This document shows, piece after piece, positions 8,437 to 16,986 of a DNA stretch of 64,000 bases (position 1 is the first letter of the stretch; every line of letters begins with the position of its first letter). Made by a program: the position numbers and the translations under genes. The notes beneath the pieces are model-generated. The model was not told the DNA's origin and made no database searches. It saw only the letters and a program-made list of their open reading frames with translations. Source of the DNA: Lysinibacillus pinottii (GTDB lineage Bacteria > Bacillota > Bacilli > Bacillales_A > Planococcaceae). The DNA lies in contig NZ_JANTOO010000018.1 in the NCBI RefSeq assembly GCF_024753545.1, positions 1-64,000 on the forward strand. The letters are read 5' to 3'.

Positions 8437-10144
8437 ACGAAAAAATTTAACAGATTATGTATATAAAATGGTTGCGTCATTAGTACAAGTAGGAGTAGAA
8501 AATGTTGTTGTTAGCCCAGGCTCGCGTTCAACACCTCTTGCCTACGCCGTCGCTTCTACAAAACAAATAAAAATGTATCGTCAAGTAGATGAGCGCTCAG
8601 CTGCTTTCTTTGCTTTAGGGCTTGCGAAAGCTACTGCTAAGCCTGTTGTCCTCTTATGTACGTCTGGTACAGCGGCAGCAAACTACTTTCCAGCAATTGT
8701 TGAGGCTAGCTATGCCCGTGTGCCACTGATTATCATTACGGCTGATCGACCACATGAATTACGTGAGGTAGGCGCACCACAGACCATTAATCAGCCTCAT
8801 CTATATGGTTCACATGTGAAATGGAGTGTTGATTTTCCATTAGCAGATGGTGCTGCTCCCACATTGCCTTTTATCGAACGTCATATAGCGCGGGCAGTGG
8901 CAATTGCAACAAGTGCACCTTTTGGGCCAGTGCATTTGAATGTTCCATTCCGAGAGCCTTTATTAATTGATTTACAGGATGAATTGCCAACCATGACATT
9001 TAAACATAGCAGTATGGGACAATTAATCCCTACAACCTCTGCTATGCAGGAACTTTCCTCTATTTTAAATTCGACTAGAAAAGGCTTTATGATTGTTGGA
9101 GAATTAGCTCTTGGTACGGATCTAGCATTTCTCTGGGAATTTGTGCGTCAGTTGAAATGGCCAGTCATAGTGGAAAGCTTGTCAAATATGCGTGCAGCTG
9201 TACCAGAGGATTGCTTACCATATCTCGTGACTACCTATGATGCCATTATGAAGAGTGAGGATTTTAAGGCACTTGTTCAGCCAGATACAGTTTTACGAAT
9301 AGGGGCACAGCCCGTTTCAAAATTCATTATGCAATTTATTACAAAAACACAGCCTAGTGCTTATGTAATTATTGATGAAGATCCTATGTTTAGAGATGCT
9401 ACGGGCGTATCTACACATTTTATTCATGCAAATATCGATCAATGGTTAACACATCTAACCCTTACTAACACAGCATTTGAGGAATCATACTTAGCCGAAT
9501 GGCAAAAAGCTAATCAGTTGGCTTCTACCTATATTGAACAGTATTCGGAAATAGAAAAAGATGAGGGAGCGATGGTCAGTCGTTTACTGAAAATGATTCC
9601 TGATGGTAGCGATATATTCGTTAGCAGTAGTATGCCAGTGCGTGATATTGATACATTTTTATTAGCAACACCAAAGGATATCCGTTTCTTTGCGAATCGC
9701 GGAACGAATGGGATTGATGGCGTAGTATCAACAGCATTAGGCTTCAGTCAAGGAAATGACCGAGAAACTTATTTATTGATTGGTGATTTAGCTTTTCTAC
9801 ATGATGTAAATGGGCTGATTGCTACTAGATACCAAGAATGTAACTTAACTATTCTTGTAATGAATAATGATGGTGGAGGAATTTTTTCTTATTTACCACA
9901 ATCAACAGTAGAAGCTCATTATGAGGATCTGTTTGGCACACCGACTGCACTTGAATTCCAAGATATTGCCCATATGTATAATATGGATTATGTACGTGTA
10001 GATACAATAGCTGAATTATCAGGGAAGTTTTCATCAGTCAAAAAACGTCCTTTACGCTTAGTTGAAATATTTACAGATAGAGCGGAAAACGTTCAGGCTC
10101 ATCGAGAGCTATGGAATCGTATTAACGCGGAGCTAAAAGCATGA
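8429..10144 (+). CDS. menD: SEPHCHC synthase (2-succinyl-5-enolpyruvyl-6-hydroxy-3-cyclohexene-1-carboxylate synthase)
   Basis: 571 residues, thiamine-diphosphate dependent. It joins isochorismate and 2-oxoglutarate. The N-terminal Pyr domain has VVSPGSRSTPLA and CTSGTAAANYFPA. The C-terminal PP domain has the cofactor motif GDLAFLHDVNGL ... NNDGGGIFSYLP. It overlaps menF by 8 bases and menH by 4 (ATGA), indicating tight translational coupling. Confidence 0.95.
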   Translation: MSERKNLTDYVYKMVASLVQVGVENVVVSPGSRSTPLAYAVASTKQIKMYRQVDERSAAFFALGLAKATAKPVVLLCTSGTAAANYFPAIVEASYARVPLIIITADRPHELREVGAPQTINQPHLYGSHVKWSVDFPLADGAAPTLPFIERHIARAVAIATSAPFGPVHLNVPFREPLLIDLQDELPTMTFKHSSMGQLIPTTSAMQELSSILNSTRKGFMIVGELALGTDLAFLWEFVRQLKWPVIVESLSNMRAAVPEDCLPYLVTTYDAIMKSEDFKALVQPDTVLRIGAQPVSKFIMQFITKTQPSAYVIIDEDPMFRDATGVSTHFIHANIDQWLTHLTLTNTAFEESYLAEWQKANQLASTYIEQYSEIEKDEGAMVSRLLKMIPDGSDIFVSSSMPVRDIDTFLLATPKDIRFFANRGTNGIDGVVSTALGFSQGNDRETYLLIGDLAFLHDVNGLIATRYQECNLTILVMNNDGGGIFSYLPQSTVEAHYEDLFGTPTALEFQDIAHMYNMDYVRVDTIAELSGKFSSVKKRPLRLVEIFTDRAENVQAHRELWNRINAELKA

Positions 10145-10950
10145 CGAGCTTAGTAATCCGAGGACTTGAAACCAATGTGGATATATGGAATGAAAACGGT
10201 ATCCATACATTAGTTGCTTTGCATGGATTTACAGGGAGTACGGCTACATGGCACAATCTAGCACAAGCACTACCGAATGTCCGGGTTATTGCCATAGATT
10301 TAATTGGGCATGGGCAAACAGCTACTCCAGAGCAAATTAAGCGTTTTTCAATGGAGGAACAATTACAGGACTTAGAGGAACTGTTTTGTCAGCTCCATAT
10401 TGAGAAATTTACATTGCTGGGCTATTCAATGGGGGGAAGAATTGCATTATCTTATGCCATTACGTTTCCAAATCGGATTCAAAAGCTCATTTTAGAAAGT
10501 GCTTCTCCTGGTTTACGAACAGTAGAGGAACGACGTGAACGTAGGGAGCGAGATGACATATTGGCACAAAAAATCATCACCAATGGATTAGTCTCTTTTG
10601 TGAATGCATGGGAGAATATACCGCTTTTTGCATCACAGCGTCATCTTTCTGAAACTGTGCAAAAGGCCATTCGGGCTGAAAGACTTTCACAAAAGGAAGA
10701 AGGTTTATCAGGGAGCTTAAAAGGTATCGGAACAGGAACCCAACCTTCCAATTGGCATCTCTTGGACCAGCTTGAAATACCTGTGCTACTAATTACAGGT
10801 TCATTAGATGAGAAATTTTGTAAAATTGCACTAGAAATGAAAGCGCTATTAAAAACTGTTAGGCATATGACAGTAATTGATGCTGGACATGCAATTCATG
10901 TGGAAAATCCCGCTGAGTTTGCTACAATAGTAGAGGAGTATATAACGTAA
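10141..10950 (+). CDS. menH: SHCHC synthase (alpha/beta hydrolase)
   Basis: 269 residues, cytosolic alpha/beta-hydrolase fold. It eliminates pyruvate from SEPHCHC. The oxyanion region LHGFTGSTATWH, the nucleophile elbow GYSMGG (Ser96), the acid in ITGSLDEKF and the base in DAGHAIHVENP form the triad. It starts in the ATGA overlap with menD, matching ytxM/menH of B. subtilis. Confidence 0.92.
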   Translation: MTSLVIRGLETNVDIWNENGIHTLVALHGFTGSTATWHNLAQALPNVRVIAIDLIGHGQTATPEQIKRFSMEEQLQDLEELFCQLHIEKFTLLGYSMGGRIALSYAITFPNRIQKLILESASPGLRTVEERRERRERDDILAQKIITNGLVSFVNAWENIPLFASQRHLSETVQKAIRAERLSQKEEGLSGSLKGIGTGTQPSNWHLLDQLEIPVLLITGSLDEKFCKIALEMKALLKTVRHMTVIDAGHAIHVENPAEFATIVEEYIT

Positions 10951-11013
10951 TATTATTTTTACGTTAGCGCCTCGATAATAACGAGACGAATTTACAATAT
11001 AGGAGGCAATTCA

Positions 11014-11832
11014 ATGACACGTCAATGGACTTCATTACATACTTATGAAGATATTAAGTATGAGTTCTATAACGGAATCGCAAAAATTACGATTAATCGT
11101 CCAGAAGTGCGTAATGCATTCCGCCCAAAAACGGTTATGGAAATGATTGATGCATTTTCACGTGCACGCGATGATAAAAATATCGGTGTAATTATTTTAA
11201 CAGGTGAAGGTGAACATGCCTTCTGCTCAGGCGGAGATCAAAAAGTTCGCGGACATGGTGGCTATGTAGGAGACGATGAAATCCCACGTCTAAACGTTCT
11301 TGATTTACAACGTTTAATCCGTGTAATCCCAAAACCTGTCGTGGCAATGGTTGCAGGCTATGCAATTGGTGGAGGACACGTATTACATGTTGTTTGTGAT
11401 TTAACTATTGCTGCTGACAACGCTCGCTTTGGACAAACAGGTCCAAAAGTAGGTTCATTTGATGCTGGTTACGGCTCAGGCTATCTTGCTCGTATTATTG
11501 GACATAAAAAAGCTCGTGAAATTTGGTACCTTTGCCGTCAATACGATGCACAGCAAGCACTTGATATGGGCTTAGTTAATACAGTGGTTCCTTATGACCA
11601 ATTAGAAGATGAAACTGTTCAATGGTGTGAAGAAATGCTACAAATGTCACCAACTGCATTGCGCTTCTTAAAAGCAGCGATGAACGCAGATACAGATGGC
11701 TTAGCAGGTCTTCAACAAATGGCTGGTGACGCTACTCTTCTTTACTACACAACAGATGAAGCAAAAGAAGGTCGCGACGCTTTCAAAGAAAAACGTCAAC
11801 CAGACTTTGGCCAATTCCCAAGATTCCCTTGA
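11014..11832 (+). CDS. menB: 1,4-dihydroxy-2-naphthoyl-CoA synthase
   Basis: 272 residues of the crotonase fold. It closes the second ring of DHNA-CoA. Family signatures include FCSGGDQKVRGHGGYVG, the oxyanion-hole glycines in AGYAIGGGHVLH, and GPKVGSFDAGYGSGYLAR. The ribosome site is ataggaggc. The 63-base spacing after menH and the terminator behind it suggest it ends the menFDHB transcript. Confidence 0.96.
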   Translation: MTRQWTSLHTYEDIKYEFYNGIAKITINRPEVRNAFRPKTVMEMIDAFSRARDDKNIGVIILTGEGEHAFCSGGDQKVRGHGGYVGDDEIPRLNVLDLQRLIRVIPKPVVAMVAGYAIGGGHVLHVVCDLTIAADNARFGQTGPKVGSFDAGYGSGYLARIIGHKKAREIWYLCRQYDAQQALDMGLVNTVVPYDQLEDETVQWCEEMLQMSPTALRFLKAAMNADTDGLAGLQQMAGDATLLYYTTDEAKEGRDAFKEKRQPDFGQFPRFP

Positions 11833-11849
11833 TTTAGTTAGGGTGTAAG

Positions 11850-11879
11850 GCTCGTATCTTTTTGGATACGAGCTTTTTT
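11850..11879 (+). terminator. Terminator after menB
   Basis: A perfect 9-bp stem GCTCGTATC / GATACGAGC with a 6-base loop and six T. It separates menB from menE, so menE may depend on readthrough or its own promoter. Confidence 0.9.
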
Positions 11880-11993
11880 GTATGCCTGGGAAAGAGGATA
11901 GAAGCAAAATACTAACGTTTAAAAGCAAATGTAACATGAATAGACAAGCGATAGGGTAAAGCGTTAAGATGTAGGGTGATTGGAGTGACAAAT

Positions 11994-13418
11994 ATGTATC
12001 CGAATTGGATTATACAGCGAGCCTATTTAACACCGTTACGTAAGGCATTAACTTATAAAGAACAAAGTTGGACTTTTCAAGAGTTGAATGATTTATCTAT
12101 CAAGCGTGCCCGCCAATTAGTAGGACTAGGTATACAGCAGGGAGATCGGATTGCCATTATGGGTCCAAGTAAACCTGAGCTTGTAATTACCATGTACGCT
12201 TGTATGCATCTGCAATGTGAGATGGTTATGCTAAATCGTAGGTTGTCACAGGATGAACTTAGTTACCAAATGACGGACTCTGAGGCAGTTGCCGTATTGA
12301 TTGCAGATGAGGATGTAAATAAGTTGCCTGCAAATATGGCTCATTATTTATTTTCAACGATTGAAAAGGTTGAGGAAGGTGCATTCGATATAACAAAGGA
12401 ATGGCCTTTGGAACAAACAACAACGATTATGTATACATCTGGGACAACAGGCTTTCCAAAGGGCGTCCGTCAAACGGTAGGCAACCATCAGGCTAGTGCA
12501 ACGGCCTCGGTTTTAAATATTGGTCTACAGACTGATGATGTTTGGCTTTGTGCTGTACCATTATTCCATATTAGTGGATTTTCGATATTAGTGCGTTCGC
12601 TGTTATATGGCAATCAAGTCTATTTATATGATCATTTTGATGTAGACGCTATTACGCATCATATTATGAAGGGTGAAGTAACACATATGTCAGTTGTAGC
12701 TGTGACGTTGGAAAGAATCTTACATACGTTGGAGCAACACAACGCTAAAGCTTCCTCGCGTTTTAAATTAATGCTTGCTGGTGGAGGACCGGTGCCAGCT
12801 GATTACTTAGCGAGAGCACATACGTTAAACTTGGCTGTAGCTCAAACGTATGGTATGACAGAAACCTCCTCACAAACAGCTACATTAGCAAGTGAGGATG
12901 CGATACGGAAAATTGGCTCTGCCGGGAAGCCTTTATTTTTTAATCAAATCAAAATTGTAGAGCCAAACGCACAAGGAGAAGGAGAAATTTGCATTAGAGG
13001 GCCCCATGTTACACCTGGATATATCGGCCGTTTTGCACAAAAAAGCGCCACGCGAGATGGCTGGTTGCATACCGGAGATATTGGTTATCTAGATGAAGAA
13101 GGCTATTTATTTGTCATAGATCGCAGAGCAGATTTGATAATTTCTGGTGGAGAAAATATATATCCCGCAGAAATAGAGAATGTTCTGCTTATGCATCCAG
13201 CTGTTAAGGAGGCGGGCGTATGTGGTGCCGATGATAAGCAATGGGGACAAGTACCAGTTGCCTTTGTTGTGTTAAATAAACAAGCATCAGTCGAACAATT
13301 ACAAGCCTTCTGTCGACAGAAGCTGGCTAAATATAAATTGCCAAAAGAAATTATTATTACAAACAGTCTTCCACGAAACGGAGCTAATAAGCTGCTTAGA
13401 CGTAAATTACTACAATAA
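11994..13418 (+). CDS. menE: o-succinylbenzoate--CoA ligase
   Basis: 474 residues, ANL superfamily. It activates o-succinylbenzoate to its CoA ester. Start ATG 11994 is taken because GGAGTG (11982-11987) lies six bases upstream and the protein then begins MYPNWIIQRA, as MenE does; an upstream in-frame GTG at 11976 has no ribosome site. The P-loop-like MYTSGTTGFPKG, the core YGMTETSS, the hinge region DRRADLIISGGENIYP and the C-terminal lysine region NGANKLLRRKL are present. menC, which usually follows, is missing here. Confidence 0.93.
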   Translation: MYPNWIIQRAYLTPLRKALTYKEQSWTFQELNDLSIKRARQLVGLGIQQGDRIAIMGPSKPELVITMYACMHLQCEMVMLNRRLSQDELSYQMTDSEAVAVLIADEDVNKLPANMAHYLFSTIEKVEEGAFDITKEWPLEQTTTIMYTSGTTGFPKGVRQTVGNHQASATASVLNIGLQTDDVWLCAVPLFHISGFSILVRSLLYGNQVYLYDHFDVDAITHHIMKGEVTHMSVVAVTLERILHTLEQHNAKASSRFKLMLAGGGPVPADYLARAHTLNLAVAQTYGMTETSSQTATLASEDAIRKIGSAGKPLFFNQIKIVEPNAQGEGEICIRGPHVTPGYIGRFAQKSATRDGWLHTGDIGYLDEEGYLFVIDRRADLIISGGENIYPAEIENVLLMHPAVKEAGVCGADDKQWGQVPVAFVVLNKQASVEQLQAFCRQKLAKYKLPKEIIITNSLPRNGANKLLRRKLLQ

Positions 13419-13427
13419 AATAAATGT

Positions 13428-13466
13428 AAAAAGAAGCCCATTGAACGCTAGGCTTCTTTTTATTTT
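13428..13466. terminator. Terminator after menE
   Basis: An 11-bp stem AAAAAGAAGCC / GGCTTCTTTTT with a 12-base loop. The T run within and after the stem makes it usable in both directions. Confidence 0.85.
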
Positions 13467-13559
13467 GTAAATTATTGAACTTTTAGCATGAAATTAATCA
13501 TTCATTAACATAATAAAAAAAGAGAGGCATAAACTATTTAGTAAAGGAGAATGACTCAT

Positions 13560-14783
13560 ATGAGGAAATATATATATAATGCTGTCATTATATTATTTGT
13601 TCTACAAATGAGTCATGTGCAAGTTTTTGCAAACTATGAAAAAGATGATGTAGCAACTGCTCATTCAATTCAAACACTACAATCTCTCATTAATAAAGAA
13701 GTTATGCAGCTATCAACGGAATTCTCTATTTACTATACGGGTGACATATCTGATATTAAAGATGAACTAACAGACATTACGAAAGGTGCGATTCAAAACT
13801 CTTATATTTATACTAATATTTCTAGCTTTAAATGGAAGTATGATGGTTATAACCATAAAATTGCGATTGCTTTTACGTTTACCTATCATCTTTCACCAAG
13901 TGAAGAAGCATTTGTCGAGCAAACATTGACGGATATTATTGCACCTATGCAAGGATTAAGTGACCTACAAAAATTACAGGCTGCACATGATTTTATTGTT
14001 CTAACTGCGGAATATTCCAAGGAAACGGAAGGAAGTCAATATTCCCCTTACACGCTACTGACGGAAAATAAGGGAGTCTGCCAGGCATATGCATTAGTGC
14101 TTTATCGAATGCTAGAATTGCTGGGTTTTGAGGTGCAATATGTCCCTGGAAAAGTGGGCGAACAGCTTCATGCCTGGGTATTAGTGAAAGTTGATCATAA
14201 TTGGTATCACATCGATGTGACATGGGATGATCCGTTACCTGATCGGAAAGGGGAAGTACGTTATCAATATTTCCTAGTGTCGGATCGGCAATTATCACAG
14301 GACCATACCTGGGATTATGCAAGCTTCCCGGCTGCAACAAGCGAAAACTATTCAGACTTGCAGGAAGTAACTAAAAGACAAAGTGTAACAACCCCTTTGC
14401 ATGAAGGTTTCAACCCAAATAAGGGGATGTCTATAATGGGTGAAAATAGGCTGGCTATCAAACCATTCATGGAGATGCCTACAAAACTTGTCTCACAAAA
14501 TCAAAATGATTCAAACACTATAGTTCCGTTTGACTTTAATGAATGGGCAACGATTTTAGTAGAAAGTATGGTGGCTTTCCTAGTGCCTCATTCAAAAGAT
14601 TTCCATGTGCCCAAAACAAATAAGCGGTTCTTGTCTATTGAGCGAACAGAAAAACGAATGCCGCAAGAAAAATACGTCATAATAAAGGAGGTGTCCCATC
14701 CATTTTCGGGGCACCTCCTTCTTTCAATTATTGATTGCTTAAAGCCTTATCTAAAGTTTGAATATTTTTCTTCATCAATGTGA
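13560..14783 (+). CDS. Secreted transglutaminase-like domain protein
   Basis: ATG 13560 is preferred because AAAGGAG ends about ten bases upstream; the in-frame ATG at 13551 is too close to it. This gives 407 residues. The signal peptide is MRKYIYNAVIILFVLQMSHV..., with cleavage probably after VFA. A transglutaminase/protease core has Cys in ENKGVCQAYALVLYRMLE, His in EQLHAWVLVKVD and Asp in WYHIDVTWDDP. The C-terminal third is not recognised. The last 30 or so codons read through a terminator-like hairpin and into znuA on the other strand, which suggests a recent frameshift of the natural end. Probable role: cell-surface protein modification or proteolysis, inferred. Confidence 0.75.
   Translation: MRKYIYNAVIILFVLQMSHVQVFANYEKDDVATAHSIQTLQSLINKEVMQLSTEFSIYYTGDISDIKDELTDITKGAIQNSYIYTNISSFKWKYDGYNHKIAIAFTFTYHLSPSEEAFVEQTLTDIIAPMQGLSDLQKLQAAHDFIVLTAEYSKETEGSQYSPYTLLTENKGVCQAYALVLYRMLELLGFEVQYVPGKVGEQLHAWVLVKVDHNWYHIDVTWDDPLPDRKGEVRYQYFLVSDRQLSQDHTWDYASFPAATSENYSDLQEVTKRQSVTTPLHEGFNPNKGMSIMGENRLAIKPFMEMPTKLVSQNQNDSNTIVPFDFNEWATILVESMVAFLVPHSKDFHVPKTNKRFLSIERTEKRMPQEKYVIIKEVSHPFSGHLLLSIIDCLKPYLKFEYFSSSM
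14685..14720. terminator. Hairpin between transglutaminase gene and znuA
   Basis: A 13-bp stem AAGGAGGTGTCCC / GGGGCACCTCCTT (one wobble) with a 10-base loop. On the minus strand it is followed by TTTATTAT, suiting znuA. It lies inside the plus-strand reading frame. Confidence 0.7.
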
Positions 14784-15753
14784 AGTAAGTTTCTTTATTT
14801 TTTTCATCGTCTGTCGTTAATACACTTAAATTATGCAATACAAGTGATTTCGCACCGACTTCTTTTTGAATAACCTCTGCTAATTTAGAGGAAACATTTT
14901 GTTCAAATAAAATATGGTGAATATGCAATTCATTGGCTTTATCAACAATCATTGTTAGTTCTTTTTGTGAAGGTTCATTTTGAGAATTTAAGCCAGCAAT
15001 AGGTATTTGTGTTAGCCCATATTGACCTGCAATATAGCCGAATGCTGCATGAGATACAAAAAATGTTTTATTTTGTGCTTGATCAGCCATTACTTTAAAT
15101 TCCTGATCTAAATCCTGTAACTCTTTTACCAATGCTTCGTAATTTTGAGTAAAAGTAGCTTCTTGAGCAGGCATTTTTTCTACTAATGCATTTTTAATAG
15201 CAAGTGCTAAATCTTCACTAATTGTTGGAGATAGCCAAACATGAGGATCGATATCGCCATGCTCATGGTCGTCATGTCCATGTTCTTCTTCTGCATGATC
15301 GTGATCTTCCTCGGTTGCAGCATGATCATGTTCATGATGATCATCTTCAGCATGAACATGGCCTGTGCTAATAGCTAATTTTTCATCTGAAACTTTATCA
15401 GCAGTTGCCACCATTGTGACATCTTCATTGGCTAAAGTCTTTTTAGCATTTTCAACAAAGCCCTCAAGCCCTAAGCCAATATAGAAAAAGATATTGGCAT
15501 CTGCTAATTTCATCATATCCTTTTGTGTTGGTTCAAAGGTATGTTCATTAGCACCAGCCGGATAAATAGAAGAGACATCCACAAAGTCACCCCCAATACG
15601 CTGTGCAAAATAGCTTAAAGGATAAACAGTTGTATAAATTGTTAATTTATCTGTCTCATTAGAAGACTTTTGGGAAGTTGATGATTGGTCTCCGCAAGCA
15701 GCGGTAAACAGGGCAAGAACTGTGACTAGCAATAATACATAAACTTTTTTCAT
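14728..15753 (-). CDS. znuA: Zinc ABC transporter substrate-binding lipoprotein
   Basis: 341 residues. A lipoprotein signal with lipobox ending at Cys20 (TAAC) anchors it outside the membrane. Cluster A-1 metal-binding features: candidate zinc ligands His71 (ANEHTFEP), His171 (DPHVWLSP) and His235 (VSHAAFGY). Between about 132 and 165 lies a His/Asp/Glu-rich loop typical of zinc rather than manganese binding proteins. No permease or ATPase gene is adjacent, so it must use ZnuBC encoded elsewhere. A Zur-box lies just upstream, predicting zinc repression. Confidence 0.92.
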   Translation of the reverse strand: MKKVYVLLLVTVLALFTAACGDQSSTSQKSSNETDKLTIYTTVYPLSYFAQRIGGDFVDVSSIYPAGANEHTFEPTQKDMMKLADANIFFYIGLGLEGFVENAKKTLANEDVTMVATADKVSDEKLAISTGHVHAEDDHHEHDHAATEEDHDHAEEEHGHDDHEHGDIDPHVWLSPTISEDLALAIKNALVEKMPAQEATFTQNYEALVKELQDLDQEFKVMADQAQNKTFFVSHAAFGYIAGQYGLTQIPIAGLNSQNEPSQKELTMIVDKANELHIHHILFEQNVSSKLAEVIQKEVGAKSLVLHNLSVLTTDDEKNKETYFTLMKKNIQTLDKALSNQ

Positions 15754-15771
15754 ATAATATAATCCCTTTCT

Positions 15772-15794
15772 TAAATAGTAACCATTACGATTTA
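15772..15794 (-). promoter_or_regulatory. Zur box of znuA
   Basis: The core TAGTAACCATTACGA with AAA/TTT flanks is a near-palindrome closely matching the Bacillus Zur consensus (TCGTAATNATTACGA core). It lies about 20 bases upstream of the znuA start, where a bound repressor would block transcription. Confidence 0.85.
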
Positions 15795-15861
15795 TTTTTT
15801 AGAACAGTTATTATAATAACGCACAACTTCAAAAAGTACAAGAAAAAATGACCTCCGAAAA

Positions 15862-16095
15862 TTAATTCTTTTTCGAAGGCCATTTTTCTGGCACTGGATC
15901 AAAGCCACCAGGATGAAATGGATGGCATTTGGATATACGTGTGATGGTTAAAATAAATCCTTTTAGCGCCCCATGCTTTTGAAAAGCTTCGAGGCCATAA
16001 GAAGAACATGTGGGATGGAAACGACAAGTAGGTGGCGTCATAGGTGAAATGTATTTTCTGTAAAACTTAATGAGCCAAATAAAGGGATATTTCAT
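15862..16095 (-). CDS. yidD: Membrane protein insertion efficiency factor YidD
   Basis: 77 residues. The family signature YRKYISPMTPPTCRFHPTCS and the tail KCHPFHPGGFDPVP are complete. The protein is a small amphipathic, membrane-associated factor that aids YidC-dependent insertion. Its start overlaps the stop of an upstream 53-codon gene by four bases (ATGA), a coupling described below. Confidence 0.93.
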   Translation of the reverse strand: MKYPFIWLIKFYRKYISPMTPPTCRFHPTCSSYGLEAFQKHGALKGFILTITRISKCHPFHPGGFDPVPEKWPSKKN

Positions 16096-16253
16096 CGTTG
16101 TTCTTCCTCTTGTTGCGATGTAATTTGCTCTGGCTTTGCATCAATTGTTTGCGTAAAGATATGATTTTTTTTCTTGATAATGAAAATGACAGAAAGACCA
16201 AACATTAACATCATCATAGCAATCATAACGATAATTGGTAATGGCACACCCAT
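16092..16253 (-). CDS. Small single-pass membrane protein (53 aa), YtzI-like
   Basis: The reading frame starts at ATG 16253 behind GGAGTG (seven bases). It encodes MGVPLPIIVMIAMMMLMFGL, then SVIFIIKKKNHIFTQTID and a hydrophilic tail AKPEQITSQQEEEQR. Layout: one membrane helix (about 4-26), a positive stop-transfer KKK, then a short charged cytosolic tail. The stop overlaps the yidD start (ATGA), so it is translated and coupled to yidD. It resembles the upstream 49-aa protein in build and in the (V/I)D(E/A)KP motif. Bacillus YtzI is a plausible relative; function unknown. Confidence 0.72.
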   Translation of the reverse strand: MGVPLPIIVMIAMMMLMFGLSVIFIIKKKNHIFTQTIDAKPEQITSQQEEEQR

Positions 16254-16304
16254 TGCTTTCACTCCAAATTCAATTAATAAAATTTATAAATCATGAATGA
16301 CCTA

Positions 16305-16454
16305 CTAGTTTTCCTTTTGATGATAGCTTTGTTTCGGTTTTTCATCAACGGTATGTTTAAAGGCATAGGCACGGTTGACACTGATAACGGTCGCAATAGT
16401 GATAATAATAACGATGATGATTGCGACGATTAAGAGCGTAGTTAAACTCATCAT
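16305..16454 (-). CDS. Small single-pass membrane protein (49 aa), YtzI-like paralogue
   Basis: The start is ATG 16454 (or the next ATG, 16451) behind GGAGTGAGT. The protein has one hydrophobic helix (about 5-26), then SVNRAYAFKHTVDEKPKQSY and a short tail. The tail motif HTVDEKP parallels TQTIDAKP of the next gene, suggesting an old duplication. It lies 51 bases upstream of the 53-aa gene on the same strand; the three probably form an operon with yidD. Role unknown. Confidence 0.68.
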   Translation of the reverse strand: MMSLTTLLIVAIIIVIIITIATVISVNRAYAFKHTVDEKPKQSYHQKEN

Positions 16455-16588
16455 ACTCACTCCGTTCTTTGTTCATCATACTTATTATAAGTTATATGGA
16501 CATTTTAATTGTGAAGGAAGTTTGACATTCCAGGGAATAAAACAACACCTTTCTCTCCATACTATGGGAAAAGGAGTGAATCGTAAAG

Positions 16589-16906
16589 ATGGATCGTCAA
16601 CGTGTATATTTTTCACTTGCCAATAGAACCTATTATACCAATCCTTATGCAGGACCTTGGAATTTTGAACTCAATGTGGATCGACAAGCATTAGATGTTT
16701 TTGAGAAAATTTTTCAGCAAATGCAGTTGTTGGAGATCTCCAATGCATGGCGTGCTCAGTTACCGTACATTCAATATCATTTAGATAGAGAAAATGATGA
16801 AATCGATTTAAGATTGATGAAAATTTATGCACTAGTTCATGAGTATGGAGATGAGGAAACCAAGGCGTTTGTAGAGCAGTTACCTTATTTTAACAAGCGT
16901 GTCTAA
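16589..16906 (+). CDS. Hypothetical protein, 105 aa
   Basis: It begins MDRQRVYFSLANRTYYTNPY behind AAAGGAGTGA (spacing about 11). A soluble, helical protein rich in Tyr, Gln, Leu and acidic residues; no signal peptide, membrane segment or known motif is seen. Its codon use looks like its neighbours and the frame is well kept, so it is a real gene. I do not recognise the family. It is divergent from the small membrane protein/yidD operon. Confidence 0.7.
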   Translation: MDRQRVYFSLANRTYYTNPYAGPWNFELNVDRQALDVFEKIFQQMQLLEISNAWRAQLPYIQYHLDRENDEIDLRLMKIYALVHEYGDEETKAFVEQLPYFNKRV

Positions 16907-16923
16907 CGGGGAAATTTCAGCTT

Positions 16924-16974
16924 AGGTTGATTTTCACTTTGAGTGTCGCCACTCTCAGTGAAAATCAATCACCT
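16924..16974. terminator. Long hairpin between convergent genes
   Basis: A 12-bp stem TTGATTTTCACT / AGTGAAAATCAA with an inner GAGTG / CACTC stem and outer AGGT / ACCT pairs. There is no T run, so it may act as a transcript stabiliser or a bidirectional stop. Confidence 0.55.
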
Positions 16975-16986
16975 CAGTAGAGGGTA

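Noticed and set aside
16375..16626. Plus-strand frame antisense to the 49-aa gene and into the 105-aa gene
   Set aside because: No ribosome site, and it conflicts with two better supported genes; its Ile/Val run mirrors the minus-strand membrane helix.
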